Source: Rummeliibacillus sp. POC4 (GTDB lineage Bacteria; Bacillota; Bacilli; Bacillales_A; Planococcaceae). From it: a DNA stretch of 64,000 nucleotides. Shown piece by piece: positions 1 to 9,153 of this stretch (position 1 is its first letter; every line of letters begins with the position of its first letter). The stretch spans positions 1 through 64,000 of the forward strand of contig NZ_QWUA01000011.1 of NCBI RefSeq assembly GCF_003576525.1, given 5' to 3'. The notes beneath the pieces were generated by a model. That model was given only the letters and a program-made list of their open reading frames with translations. It searched no databases and was not told the origin of the DNA. The translations under genes and the position numbers were made by a program.

Positions 1-8
1 AGTCTAAT

Positions 9-707
9 ATGGTTAAGCGGATTTTGATCGTGGAAGACGAAGTTCAAATCGCTAAAATATTAAAACTAGAATTGGAATACGAAGGCTATGAAGTAGTCGT
101 TGCAAATAACGGTAAATTTGGATTAGAAGTAGCATTACAAGGAAAAATCGATTTGATGCTATTAGATATTATGTTGCCTGAGATGAATGGCATTGAAGTG
201 TTAAGAAAAGTTCGCAAAGTAAATAATACGTTGGCGATTATCTTATTGACAGCACGCAATTTGACTATGGATAAAGTGACAGGGTTAGATTTAGGAGCTA
301 ATGATTACATTACGAAGCCATTTGAGATGGAAGAATTACTGGCAAGAGTTCGTTCATGTTTACGACAAACTGAAATGCTTTCCAATGCAACAAATGATAA
401 GGATAAAATATTAACCTTTAATGATTTATCGATTAACACAGAAACACGAGAAGTGATTCGAGAGAATACAGCGATTTCTTTAACTCCAAAGGAATTTGAC
501 TTACTAGTTTATCTAATTTCTCATAAAAATACAATCGTAACAAGGGAAAATATTATAAAAGATGTGTGGGATTATGAGTATGAAGGGGATACCAATGTCA
601 TTGACGTCTATATATGGCATTTAAGAAAGAAAGTAGATGAAGGGTTTACCAGTACCCCTATTATTCAAACAGTAAGGGGCGTGGGGTATATAGTAAAGGA
701 GGAGTAG
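9..707 (+). CDS. OmpR/PhoB-family response regulator
   Basis: DNA-binding response regulator, 232 aa, cytoplasmic. The receiver domain (about residues 1-120) has the acidic pair D10/E11, phosphoacceptor D53 in the LLDIMLP context, T81 and K103 (KPF). A winged-helix effector domain fills about 130-230 and ends in the usual VRGVGYIV. It lies 3 nt before its sensor kinase gene. The receiver resembles ArlR/CsrR-like regulators from memory, but the orthologue cannot be fixed. Its start is 8 nt from the window edge, so the ribosome binding site cannot be judged. The downstream deacetylase and DedA genes suggest a cell-envelope signal (inference). Confidence 0.93.
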   Translation: MVKRILIVEDEVQIAKILKLELEYEGYEVVVANNGKFGLEVALQGKIDLMLLDIMLPEMNGIEVLRKVRKVNNTLAIILLTARNLTMDKVTGLDLGANDYITKPFEMEELLARVRSCLRQTEMLSNATNDKDKILTFNDLSINTETREVIRENTAISLTPKEFDLLVYLISHKNTIVTRENIIKDVWDYEYEGDTNVIDVYIWHLRKKVDEGFTSTPIIQTVRGVGYIVKEE

Positions 708-710
708 AAT

Positions 711-2075
711 ATGAAAATTACCAATAAGATTAATCTAATTACTACAGCATGGATTATTTTTGTATTGGTTGTTGTTAATATCGCAGTCTTTTACTCCTTT
801 TTGAAAGTGACAGTAAATGTGGAAGAAAAAGTAGTTCTTCAAAATGCAGATGCAATTTTAGAGGATATTAATAATGGAGATTCAAATGAAGTGATCAAAG
901 AGAAATTGTCGAAGTATTTAACGAATGGATCTTTTATTCGAATTATTGATCGTCAATCCAAAATTATCAACCAAGTAACAAACAATAAACAATTCGCCAA
1001 TAAGATAAAAGGAAAGTTCGTCACAAAAACAACTTCAAATCGATATTTAGTAAGAATGGCGCAAGGGGAAGAACAAATGCTTGTTGTGAGTATTCCGATA
1101 GAATTTAACGGGCAAGTTATTGAGACCCTTGAAATTGGCGAAAGGTTAGTTGGATTAGAGTTAGGGAAAGACGTATTGCTATCAATTTTAGTTGCTTGTA
1201 CAATATTAGGAGCTTTAATATCTCTTATAGGGGGCAAATGGTTAGCGAATATTCTTATTCGACCTGTATCAAATATGATCGATACGATGGAAGAAATAGA
1301 GAAAAGTGGTATTACAAAACGAATGACTATTGAAGGACAGCCAAAAGATGAATTGCAGAAAATGGCCGTAACTTTCAATAGAATGATGGATCGATTAGAT
1401 GATAATATTGATAAACAACAGCAATTCATTTCTGATGCTTCACATGAACTAAAGACACCTATTACTGTTATCAAAAGTTACGCTGATTTTTTAAGAAGAC
1501 ATGGTATACAAAATGAAGAAGTAGCGCTTGATGCGGTGGGCGTTATCCATTCTGAGGCGACTAGAATTCAGACAATGGCAGAAAAATTTTTAGATTTAGC
1601 AAATACGGAATCAGAAAATAGTTTAGAAAAAACAACAATTGATTTGATCACACTTAGTAAAGACATTGTAAAACAATTACAAAGAACATATAAAAGAGAA
1701 ATAATACTTCATCACGATGAAGAACTGATCACAGTTATTGCCGATGAATTGAAACTTAAGCAGGTAATCATCATACTTCTTGATAATGCGATTAAATACA
1801 GTAAAGATCGAATCGATATATATCTAGAGAGTCGGGAAAATGATACGATTATCCGAGTAAAAGACTATGGTATTGGTATTTCAGAAAGTGAGATAGACAA
1901 TATATTCGAGAGATTCTATCGGGTAGATAAAGCAAGGAGTAGAGAAACTGGTGGCACAGGGCTTGGTCTAGCAATTGCAAAAAATATTATGAAACAACAT
2001 GATGGTGAGATTAAAGTAAAGAGTAAAGAAGGCGTAGGAACGGAAATAGAACTCTTCCTCCCACATAAAAACTAA
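711..2075 (+). CDS. HAMP-domain sensor histidine kinase
   Basis: Membrane sensor kinase, 454 aa, partner of the preceding regulator. Transmembrane helix 1 is at about 10-32, followed by an extracellular sensor region (about 33-154), helix 2 at about 155-177, and HAMP at about 178-232. The HisKA motif SDASHELKTP carries H245. The ATPase domain shows the N box (LLDNAIKYS), G1 (VKDYGIGI), F box (IFERFYR) and G2 (GGTGLGLAIAK), so it should be active. A ribosome binding site (aaggagg) lies in the end of the regulator gene, so the two are translationally coupled. The ligand is unknown. Confidence 0.93.
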   Translation: MKITNKINLITTAWIIFVLVVVNIAVFYSFLKVTVNVEEKVVLQNADAILEDINNGDSNEVIKEKLSKYLTNGSFIRIIDRQSKIINQVTNNKQFANKIKGKFVTKTTSNRYLVRMAQGEEQMLVVSIPIEFNGQVIETLEIGERLVGLELGKDVLLSILVACTILGALISLIGGKWLANILIRPVSNMIDTMEEIEKSGITKRMTIEGQPKDELQKMAVTFNRMMDRLDDNIDKQQQFISDASHELKTPITVIKSYADFLRRHGIQNEEVALDAVGVIHSEATRIQTMAEKFLDLANTESENSLEKTTIDLITLSKDIVKQLQRTYKREIILHHDEELITVIADELKLKQVIIILLDNAIKYSKDRIDIYLESRENDTIIRVKDYGIGISESEIDNIFERFYRVDKARSRETGGTGLGLAIAKNIMKQHDGEIKVKSKEGVGTEIELFLPHKN

Positions 2076-2100
2076 AAAATTGAAAAGAGCTGTTAGATAA

Positions 2101-2808
2101 GTGTCTTATGTACTGATAGGGATTGGTATTGTAATATTATTGTTCTTTTGCTATGGAGCAATTCCAACTGTCCTCATTCGTGTATTTGAATGGGGAATAG
2201 TAAAACGAATTCATAGAAAAGAAATGGCCATTACTTTTGATGATGGTCCAAATCCAAAATTCACTCCACAATTATTAGACGTATTGAAAAAATATGATGT
2301 AAAAGTTACATTTTTTGTCATCGGGAGCAATGTAAAAAAGTATCCTGAAATTATTAAACGTATGGCTGATGAAGGTCACACAATTGGTATTCATAGCTAC
2401 GAACACATTTCAAGCTGGATCTTGTCACCGTTTAAACTAAAAAAACAACTTGAAATGACAGAAAAAGCGATAACAGAATGCACTGGTCAAAAGGTTTCGT
2501 TTTATAGACCACCATGGGGGCATTTTAATGTATTCACATTAATTGTTAGTAAAAAATACACTAAAATAATGTGGTCATACATTTTTGGGGATTGGAAAGT
2601 GGAGAAAGCCCAAAATGGTCTCTTAGAAGAATTACGTGCTTCAGCAAACGAAGGAGTCATATTTGTTCTTCATGATAATGGTGATACATTAGGTGCTGAG
2701 GAAGATGCACCTGGATATATGATTCAAAACTTAGACATATTCTTAGAAGAATCTAAACAAAAGGGCATTCAATTTATTACATTAAAAGAGTTAGAGAGGG
2801 ATTTATGA
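2101..2808 (+). CDS. Membrane-anchored polysaccharide deacetylase (NodB/PdaA family)
   Basis: Carbohydrate esterase family 4 protein, 235 aa, GTG start at 2101. An N-terminal hydrophobic segment (about 3-27) should anchor it so the catalytic domain faces outside. Motif 1 TFDDGP has D47/D48; motif 2 is HSYEH (H98, H102); motif 3 is RPPWGHF; a later LHDNG supplies the last catalytic histidine. Such enzymes remove N-acetyl groups from peptidoglycan or other glycans; the substrate cannot be told from sequence. It follows the two-component pair and overlaps the DedA gene by 4 nt, so it is in the same operon. Confidence 0.9.
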   Translation: MSYVLIGIGIVILLFFCYGAIPTVLIRVFEWGIVKRIHRKEMAITFDDGPNPKFTPQLLDVLKKYDVKVTFFVIGSNVKKYPEIIKRMADEGHTIGIHSYEHISSWILSPFKLKKQLEMTEKAITECTGQKVSFYRPPWGHFNVFTLIVSKKYTKIMWSYIFGDWKVEKAQNGLLEELRASANEGVIFVLHDNGDTLGAEEDAPGYMIQNLDIFLEESKQKGIQFITLKELERDL

Positions 2809-3404
2809 GTATAGATGTCATTACAGAATATATCAATTCGTACGGCTATATCATTCTATTTATCTGTTTGTTTTTTGGAATTGTTGGGATTCCTGCACCT
2901 GAAGAATCATTATTGTTTTTAACGGGCATTTTAATCAGTCATCATCATCTTGCAATGGGTTCTGCTTTAGTTTACTCAGAACTGGGTGCATTTATCGGGA
3001 TGCTTACTGCTTATTATTTTGGCAAGTACTTAGGCAAACCATTTATAGATAGGTTTGGAAGACATATTGGGCTAACAAAGGAAAAATGGAGTGTAATAGA
3101 GAATAGATATAAAGCGAATGCCCGTAAAGCAATAACGTTTGGCTTTTACTTACCAGGTGTTCGCCAAATTAGTCCTTACTTTGCGGGAATTGCACATTTT
3201 CCATTTCGCCAATTTTTTCTATTCTCCTTAATTGGTAGCGTGATTTGGACTATACCCATTATTTTAGCTGGTTACTATACTGCTAGAGTGATTTATATCA
3301 ATCCAAAGTATGTTCCTTATTTAGGTGTTTTCCTTTTTGTGCTATATTTAGTTCATCTATTATGGAAAAAAATAATCTACAAAAATAAGAGGAAACAGAA
3401 ATAA
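2805..3404 (+). CDS. DedA-family membrane protein
   Basis: Multi-spanning membrane protein of 199 aa of the DedA/SNARE-associated (VTT) family. The family signature is visible: a GIPAPEE stretch near the N-terminus, ELGAFIGMLTAYYFGKYLG, and a basic FGFYLPGVRQISPYFAG segment. Several DedA proteins flip undecaprenyl phosphate or phosphatidylethanolamine. The start ATG overlaps the end of the deacetylase gene (ATGA), and a strong terminator follows, so this is the last gene of the operon. Family certain, substrate unknown. Confidence 0.9.
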   Translation: MSIDVITEYINSYGYIILFICLFFGIVGIPAPEESLLFLTGILISHHHLAMGSALVYSELGAFIGMLTAYYFGKYLGKPFIDRFGRHIGLTKEKWSVIENRYKANARKAITFGFYLPGVRQISPYFAGIAHFPFRQFFLFSLIGSVIWTIPIILAGYYTARVIYINPKYVPYLGVFLFVLYLVHLLWKKIIYKNKRKQK

Positions 3405-3450
3405 AAAAACGTAAGAATGAATTTATATCAATCTTCTTACGTTTTTATTT
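3404..3450 (+). terminator. Rho-independent terminator after the DedA gene
   Basis: Inverted repeat aaaaacgtaagaa (3405-3417) / ttcttacgttttt (3434-3446) right after the stop codon. It ends the sensor–deacetylase–DedA operon. Confidence 0.85.
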
Positions 3451-3701
3451 AGCTTATTTTAAATAATAGCTTAATTTAATCAGAAATTCCGGAATTATTT
3501 GTTAATATAGTATGGCGGATTAGTTGCTGAAAGTTGACTTAAAGCATAAAAGTAAAATTAAAAATACATTAAAACTGCAAGATTTTAGAAAAAACGTGAT
3601 ATTGTCAAATTGTTAAATAAAAACTATGCATTTTCTAATTTAGAAGTAGTTTTCTAATTCACAATGAGCGAAAATTAGGTCGTAAAAAGGAGCAGCAAAA
3701 A

Positions 3702-4883
3702 ATGAAGAAAATTCTGTTCTTACCACTCTTACGAATGCAATCTGGTCATCATCAAGTTGCAGACACAATAATGGATATGATTAAAATAAGAGACGAAAAT
3801 ATTATATTAAAGAAAATAGATATAATGAGCTATTCAAGTAAAACATTAGAAAAAGTAATCTCAAAGAATTATATAAAATGGATTAATATTGCGCCAAAGT
3901 CCTATGATTATGTATACAAAAAACGCTTTTCGCCTTCTAACGATTCGAAAAATCCTACTAAATTTTACGAACGATTTTTCTTAAGGAAAATGTATGATTT
4001 AATCACAGTGGAAAAGCCAGATTTAATCGTATGTACGCATGGTTTTCCTTCGTATCTTGTAAGTAAACTAAAAAGGATAGGAAGATGCAATATTCCTGTT
4101 ATTAATGCATATACAGATTTTTTCATTAATAATTTTTGGGCTAAAGATGGCATAGATCTTCATTTTGTACCTAGTAAAGAGGTAAAAGAAAATTTAATAG
4201 ATATGTATCGTATTCCAAATGAGCGAATTATCGTGACAGGCATTCCTGTTCATGAAGAGATTAAGAAAACTACGCATAGGGATTTTCATAGTGTGAAGCC
4301 ATTAATATTGATAGCAGGGGGAAACAGCGGATTAGGTGGAATATTAAAGTTGTCTACTGAGCTGAAAAACGTAAATCAATATCATTTTATCGTCCTTTGT
4401 GGTAACAATGAAGAACTCTATGATGAGATAAACTCTTGGGATAATGATAACATTCAACCTTTACCATATATCTCCTCACGAGAAAAAATGAACGAACTCT
4501 ATGATAAGGTTGATGCCATTATAACAAAACCAGGTGGCGTAACAATAAGCGAAGCTTTAAGAAAAAGACTTCCGATTTTTGTCCATTCTTATCTTCCTGG
4601 ACAAGAAAAGATTAATCTAACCTATTTAAAAAAACATCAATTAGTATTTGAGATGAATCCAAACGAATCACTAGCATCTCAATTAAATACATTTTTAAAA
4701 AACACTGAAAAAATGAATCAATGGGAGCATTCGATTGACATTTTTCAACAAGAAATAGAAATGGATATGCCTGAACAAATAATGGATGTTATGAACTGGA
4801 TTTTAGACACGAAGATAAAACGTATACCAATACAAAAAAAGTACCGTCTATACAATTACAGATTGCTCGGGTTTAGGAGCTGA
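3702..4883 (+). CDS. MGDG-synthase/UgtP-like glycosyltransferase (GT28)
   Basis: Glycosyltransferase of 393 aa, relative of MurG/UgtP/plant MGDG synthases. The N-terminal acceptor motif is QSGHHQVADTI; the donor-sugar region has AGGNSGLGGI and the GT28 signature KPGGVTISEAL, followed by PGQEKIN as in UgtP. The family transfers a UDP- or GDP-sugar to diacylglycerol at the membrane. It differs enough from true UgtP (for example, no GHN-type GGG motif near the N-terminus) that the product sugar lipid is not assignable. A good ribosome binding site (aaaaggagc) precedes the ATG. It is followed after 6 nt by an unknown gene, likely co-transcribed. Confidence 0.85.
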   Translation: MKKILFLPLLRMQSGHHQVADTIMDMIKIRDENIILKKIDIMSYSSKTLEKVISKNYIKWINIAPKSYDYVYKKRFSPSNDSKNPTKFYERFFLRKMYDLITVEKPDLIVCTHGFPSYLVSKLKRIGRCNIPVINAYTDFFINNFWAKDGIDLHFVPSKEVKENLIDMYRIPNERIIVTGIPVHEEIKKTTHRDFHSVKPLILIAGGNSGLGGILKLSTELKNVNQYHFIVLCGNNEELYDEINSWDNDNIQPLPYISSREKMNELYDKVDAIITKPGGVTISEALRKRLPIFVHSYLPGQEKINLTYLKKHQLVFEMNPNESLASQLNTFLKNTEKMNQWEHSIDIFQQEIEMDMPEQIMDVMNWILDTKIKRIPIQKKYRLYNYRLLGFRS

Positions 4884-4889
4884 TTTTAT

Positions 4890-5453
4890 ATGGAAATTGC
4901 AAAAGTAATTTTAAGAGATTCAGAAATTCCTGTTCAAAAAGGAACAGTAAGATTAGTTGAATATGAAGATGAATTGTCAGTGGATGATGATGAACGAACA
5001 ATAGAGGTTGAGTTAAATGTCCATCCGACTGTTGCGAAATTTATTGATTCAATAGTAGATTATAGAAAAGAGAAGGTTACCTTAATCTCCGAGGAAAACC
5101 AAAGAATAACAGGCTTATTTAATATTCATGTTGGTAAAGCGGGAATATTATTAACAGGAGATCCAAGCTTAGTAAATGGTGTAAGCAATATAGTAGCCGT
5201 TCCATATGAAAAAAACCTCCTTCAAGGTGAAAAAGGTCATGGTATTCCTTTGAAAATGGAATTGGAAGGGAAATCTAAAAAACGATTTGTAGAGCTTTTG
5301 AATGGATTGGTTCAAGGTGATTTTCAGGATCATGCTAACCGGCAATTTATATCTACTTTAAGAGATAAAATCCAAAATGGCGTAAGATTAAATACCTTCG
5401 ATCAATATATTAAAAGAGAAATTGAAAATTATGTTCTTGAGGTATTTACTTGA
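4890..5453 (+). CDS. Unknown protein, 187 aa, paired with the glycosyltransferase
   Basis: I do not recognise this family. The product is soluble, acidic in its first third (YEDELSVDDDERTIEVEL), lacks a signal peptide or membrane helix, and has no recognisable catalytic motif. The start is 6 nt after the stop of the glycosyltransferase gene, and a terminator-like hairpin follows, so it is the second gene of a two-gene unit. It could be a partner or regulator of the enzyme, but only position supports that. Confidence 0.75.
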   Translation: MEIAKVILRDSEIPVQKGTVRLVEYEDELSVDDDERTIEVELNVHPTVAKFIDSIVDYRKEKVTLISEENQRITGLFNIHVGKAGILLTGDPSLVNGVSNIVAVPYEKNLLQGEKGHGIPLKMELEGKSKKRFVELLNGLVQGDFQDHANRQFISTLRDKIQNGVRLNTFDQYIKREIENYVLEVFT

Positions 5454-5476
5454 ATTGTTCAAATTATAAAGAAGGT

Positions 5477-5512
5477 AAAATCAGAGGTTGATAGCTTTGA
5501 TTTTATTTTTAT
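5477..5512 (+). terminator. Probable terminator after the glycosyltransferase unit
   Basis: Imperfect stem aaaatcagagg (5477-5487) / gctttgatttt (5494-5504), followed by a T-rich tail. Confidence 0.6.
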
Positions 5513-5651
5513 TTTTAGGATCTTGGTTTTTAAAAGGACAATGCTTTAGATTTAATAACTTCGACTGGTATCCAAACCATTATGCTCCATTGATTCGTAT
5601 TGATATTACAAGATCCTCATATATACAAATTTATACATAGTAATTCTTTGA

Positions 5652-7070
5652 ATGACACTATATAGACACTATATAAGGCAATTTAGTGGTCTAACGATAA
5701 AAAGAGAATTATTGGTAAAATTAAGACAGTTAGGTTCGTATCGAGGACGTAATACCAATTCACAAATAAATGAGATACCATTGGATGCGATGAACCATAG
5801 AATTAACACATTAGAATATTACATGTTTGGATATAAAGAAAAAGTTGATGGAGTTAATAGGTTTTTATTTAGCCCATTAGGCAATTTGTTATTAAAACAC
5901 TTAGATGACCCAAAAAAAGTAAAAAAGATTTTTTTAACCATGCTTTGGGCAATTCAATTTCCTCATCCATATGGTGGTACAGATCGATCATTTGAAGTGT
6001 ATCCATACCGTTTAATCTTCAAGTTATTACGGGATAATAGGTTGGAGAATTATCTTCAGGCTTTTGAAGTTGAGTATGTTTTGTTTTTTATTAAAAAGGT
6101 GGATAAGTTAGTATATGAAGATATTATAAATAGTATTTTGAAATTACGAAAATTGAATAACGAAGAAATTACAAAGCTTTTTAAAAGAAATAATGAACTT
6201 CAACATGCATATGTAAATGCTGCTCATGAGTGGGATTATTATGCTTCTCAATTAATTTCTGATATAGGAATATTAAATTTTACTAATGGTGAAGTTATTA
6301 CTAAGTTGCAACATGGGAAAAGTACAACTTTTAGAAAAATCACTAAGAATAATGTGTCAATAAATAGTGATGTAATTAAATTTGTAGATATCCTTGAAAC
6401 TAATTATTCTGTTTTTGATGATATAGTATATCTGAATGATTCTAATAGAATGATCAAGGACATTAAAAAGGAAATATTTAATTTTTTTCCAAAGGAATTA
6501 CTTGATGAAATAAATGATAAAGATACTGATAGTATTAGCAGTCAAGCTATATTAAGTTTGGCGAGTTTACCTAAGAAAATTGATTACTACTCACAAAACT
6601 CTAATAAAGGAGATGCTTATTTATTTGAAAAAGCTTTAACTGAGGGATTTAATATGTTTTATGATGTAGATGCGGAACTTATTGGAGGCGCTGGTAATAC
6701 CGATATCGAGTGTATGTACATTACAAAAAATATTAAGTTTGCAGTTGATGCAAAATCTACAAAAAATAAGCTTACTAATTTAAATGCTGGACGGTTACGA
6801 AGTCATCGAATGAAAATTGGTGCTCAATACACCGTTATTGTTACTTCGAGATATGTACCTGCAGTATTAGAAGATATAAGAGATTCTGAAATAGTAATAA
6901 TTAAAGCAAATACTTTTGCGGAATTACTTTATAATTGTATTAATTATAATGTTCGTGATTTAAGTTATGAAATGATAAATGAATTAATAGAAAAGCATTT
7001 AGGCGAAGATATAAGTGAGGTTATTTCAGATAGCACATTCAAAATGTTTTCTATAAAAAGGGGGGGATAA
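5652..7070 (+). CDS. Probable restriction endonuclease (AlwI/BstNBI-like, PD-(D/E)XK)
   Basis: Protein of 472 aa. The C-terminal part has the PD-(D/E)XK layout: a conserved acidic region GNTDIE, a beta strand, then VDAKS (about residues 350-372), with an RLRSHR segment after it. The N-terminal half (RFLFSPLGNLLLKHL, then FLTMLWAIQFPHP and YPYRLIFKLL) recalls the recognition domain of type IIS enzymes such as BstNBI/AlwI from memory. A cleavage role is therefore likely; the target sequence is unknown. The start is uncertain: there is no clear ribosome binding site, and a perfect tandem 11-mer overlaps the start codon region. The following gene begins 1 nt after the stop. The locus is very AT-rich and absent from the B. 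subtilis arrangement, suggesting transfer. No methyltransferase adjoins it. Confidence 0.7.
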   Translation: MTLYRHYIRQFSGLTIKRELLVKLRQLGSYRGRNTNSQINEIPLDAMNHRINTLEYYMFGYKEKVDGVNRFLFSPLGNLLLKHLDDPKKVKKIFLTMLWAIQFPHPYGGTDRSFEVYPYRLIFKLLRDNRLENYLQAFEVEYVLFFIKKVDKLVYEDIINSILKLRKLNNEEITKLFKRNNELQHAYVNAAHEWDYYASQLISDIGILNFTNGEVITKLQHGKSTTFRKITKNNVSINSDVIKFVDILETNYSVFDDIVYLNDSNRMIKDIKKEIFNFFPKELLDEINDKDTDSISSQAILSLASLPKKIDYYSQNSNKGDAYLFEKALTEGFNMFYDVDAELIGGAGNTDIECMYITKNIKFAVDAKSTKNKLTNLNAGRLRSHRMKIGAQYTVIVTSRYVPAVLEDIRDSEIVIIKANTFAELLYNCINYNVRDLSYEMINELIEKHLGEDISEVISDSTFKMFSIKRGG

Positions 7071-7071
7071 A

Positions 7072-7335
7072 ATGGAGAATTTTCTTGGCTTTTTAATTAT
7101 AGAAAAAAATTTTAAAGAACGATCAGCTAGAGATGTATTAAATAGACTTAAAAGAATTAAACGTTTATTAGGCATAGAAAAAATAGTAATTAGTGATATA
7201 TATAATCTGAATAGACAGTTGCAAGAAAACCAAATGTTCCAAGGAATGAGTCCTTTTGTAAAATCTCAACTAAGAAGAGCTTTAAAACTATATGAAGAAT
7301 TTGAAGAATATGAAAAAATAATTAAGCAAAATTAG
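7072..7335 (+). CDS. Small helical protein coupled to the restriction endonuclease
   Basis: Protein of 87 aa, entirely helical by composition, basic, with the pattern FLxFL...SARDVLNRLKRIKRLLGI...SPFVKSQLRRALKLYEEF. This resembles the N-terminal SAM-like core-binding fold of tyrosine recombinases, which binds DNA, but there is no catalytic domain. Its ribosome binding site (ggggggat) lies in the end of the endonuclease gene and it starts 1 nt after it, so translation is coupled. It could be a specificity, targeting or control subunit of the endonuclease. That role is inference only. Confidence 0.7.
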   Translation: MENFLGFLIIEKNFKERSARDVLNRLKRIKRLLGIEKIVISDIYNLNRQLQENQMFQGMSPFVKSQLRRALKLYEEFEEYEKIIKQN

Positions 7336-7682
7336 TATACTATAATTTTAATAGTGATAACTAAGTTCAAATTATTTTTGTTTATTTACTTTGCTGCAGA
7401 ATAGAGTTCTTTAAAATACGTGCAGCACTTTTTACTTAGCGAGGAAGATTGAGGAAATTAATTCAATGTTCTACGGAAAAGCAGCAGGAATGTTTTAAGT
7501 CAAAGCTAAAAAAACATATTCAGTGGCAATGACTTCGTGGCAAAGTTATGTGTTTCCACGCGAAGATTTAAGTCAAGTTCATGGAAATCCGTACGCGAAA
7601 CTTAATAATATGAATACTCCACATATAATTTTTCTAAGTGTTCATATCTTTAACTAGAAATAATTTATATTGATTGATAAAA
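7336..7682. other. Gap without a recognised gene
   Basis: Stop codons break all frames. A stretch at about 7445-7610 is less AT-rich than the flanks and reads as two short open pieces separated by a stop, so it may be a decayed gene, but no family is recognisable. Confidence 0.4.
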
Positions 7683-7733
7683 ATAATAAGGGGATTGCAC
7701 AAAAACTTTTTGGCAATCTCCATATTATTTTCA
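7683..7733 (-). terminator. Terminator after ytfP (bidirectional in form)
   Basis: Stem ggggattgc (7690-7698) / gcaatctcc (7713-7721), extended by aataat (7682-7687) / attatt (7724-7729), with T-rich sequence on both sides. Confidence 0.75.
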
Positions 7734-7757
7734 TGCTTTTTATCTACTCTTATTATA

Positions 7758-9026
7758 TTATTCACTAGTATATTGAGCAGCATTCATCCCAGCAATTCTC
7801 CCTGTAACTAATGCAGAGGTGATATTATAGCCTCCAGTATAGCCGTGGATATCTAATATTTCACCACAAAAATAGAGCCCATTTTTCTTTTTGGAAGCCA
7901 TTGTTTTAGGTTCAATTTCTTTCGTAGATACCCCACCTCCAGTGACAAAAGCTTTTTCTAATGGTTGTGTGCCATTGACAGTCATTTCAAAACCAACAAG
8001 ATTTTTAGCAAGATGTCTAGCTTGCTCAGCTGAAAGGTCTGCGCCAGTTAATGATTCATCAATGTTAGCTTTAGCCATTAAGAATAGTAGCCAGCGTTCT
8101 GGGGTAAGCCCTTTCCAGACATTTTTTAAAGCTTTTTTCGGTTCAGCTTTTGCTAATTTAAGCAACAGTTGAAATGCTGATTCTGCATTATATTCAGTTA
8201 AAGCTTGTATTCGGATAGTAACAGGATTTCCTCCGTTTTTCTTCATTTCTTTTACCACAAATTGACTACAACGTAAAATTGCAGGACCACTCAATCCAAA
8301 GTGTGTAAAAAGCATGTCCATTTGATGTGAGATTATTGGTTTTCCTTTTTTATTTAAAACAGAAATTATTGCATCTCTCAGTGCTAATCCTTGCAACTCT
8401 TTGCTTCGTATAAACGTCTCATTGGAAAGTAAGGGAACTTCTGTTGGGAAAAGTTCTGTAACAATATGACCAGCTTTTTCAGCCCATGGATAGCCATCAC
8501 CTGTGGAACCTGTTTTTGGAACGGCTTTTCCACCAACAGCAACAACAACTGCACCAGCTTTAATCTCTTGACCATCTCTTAAACGAACGCCAAGGATTTT
8601 CTCATCATCCATCAATAATTTAGCGACAGGAGTATTTTGGCGAATTTCTACCTTTAGTCGACTTAACTCGTGTAGCATAGCATCGACAACATCTTGTGCA
8701 CGATTTGAGACGGGAAACATTCGACCGTGATCTTCTTCTTTTAACGCAACACCGAGATTTTCAAAAAAGGCAATTATATCTTCATTGTTATATACAGTGA
8801 ACGGACTATATAAAAAACGTCCATTTCCTGGAATATTTTTGACGATTTCATCAATTGGTAGACGATTGGTAACATTACATCGCCCACCTCCCGAGATCGC
8901 TAATTTACGTCCTAACTTATTACCCTTCTCTAGTAGAAGGACTTTCTTTTTTTCAGTACCAGCGGCAATAGCAGCCATTAGACCGGATGGACCACCACCG
9001 ATTACAATTACATCATAGTCATACAT
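7758..9026 (-). CDS. ytfP: FAD-dependent oxidoreductase, YtfP/HI0933 (BaiN-like) family
   Basis: Flavoprotein of 422 aa. The N-terminal Rossmann motif [14 protein letters not shown] binds FAD, followed by the family motif [20 protein letters not shown]-terminal second FAD contact reads [11 protein letters not shown]...[19 protein letters not shown], diagnostic for the HI0933 family. The true substrate is not settled in the family; some members are named for bile-acid or flavin-linked reductions. It is transcribed away from murJ, which matches the neighbourhood in related Bacillales. Confidence 0.9.
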   Translation of the reverse strand: MYDYDVIVIGGGPSGLMAAIAAGTEKKKVLLLEKGNKLGRKLAISGGGRCNVTNRLPIDEIVKNIPGNGRFLYSPFTVYNNEDIIAFFENLGVALKEEDHGRMFPVSNRAQDVVDAMLHELSRLKVEIRQNTPVAKLLMDDEKILGVRLRDGQEIKAGAVVVAVGGKAVPKTGSTGDGYPWAEKAGHIVTELFPTEVPLLSNETFIRSKELQGLALRDAIISVLNKKGKPIISHQMDMLFTHFGLSGPAILRCSQFVVKEMKKNGGNPVTIRIQALTEYNAESAFQLLLKLAKAEPKKALKNVWKGLTPERWLLFLMAKANIDESLTGADLSAEQARHLAKNLVGFEMTVNGTQPLEKAFVTGGGVSTKEIEPKTMASKKKNGLYFCGEILDIHGYTGGYNITSALVTGRIAGMNAAQYTSE

Positions 9027-9153
9027 TTGGCGAACTCACTTTCTCTTTTTTTAATTAATTATACACGAAGTAAAGAAACTATTTGAGTAATTGTATGACG
9101 AGTTGTAAACTAAAATTTAGGTTTATTAGAATTGGATAGATTGGAAGGGTATT

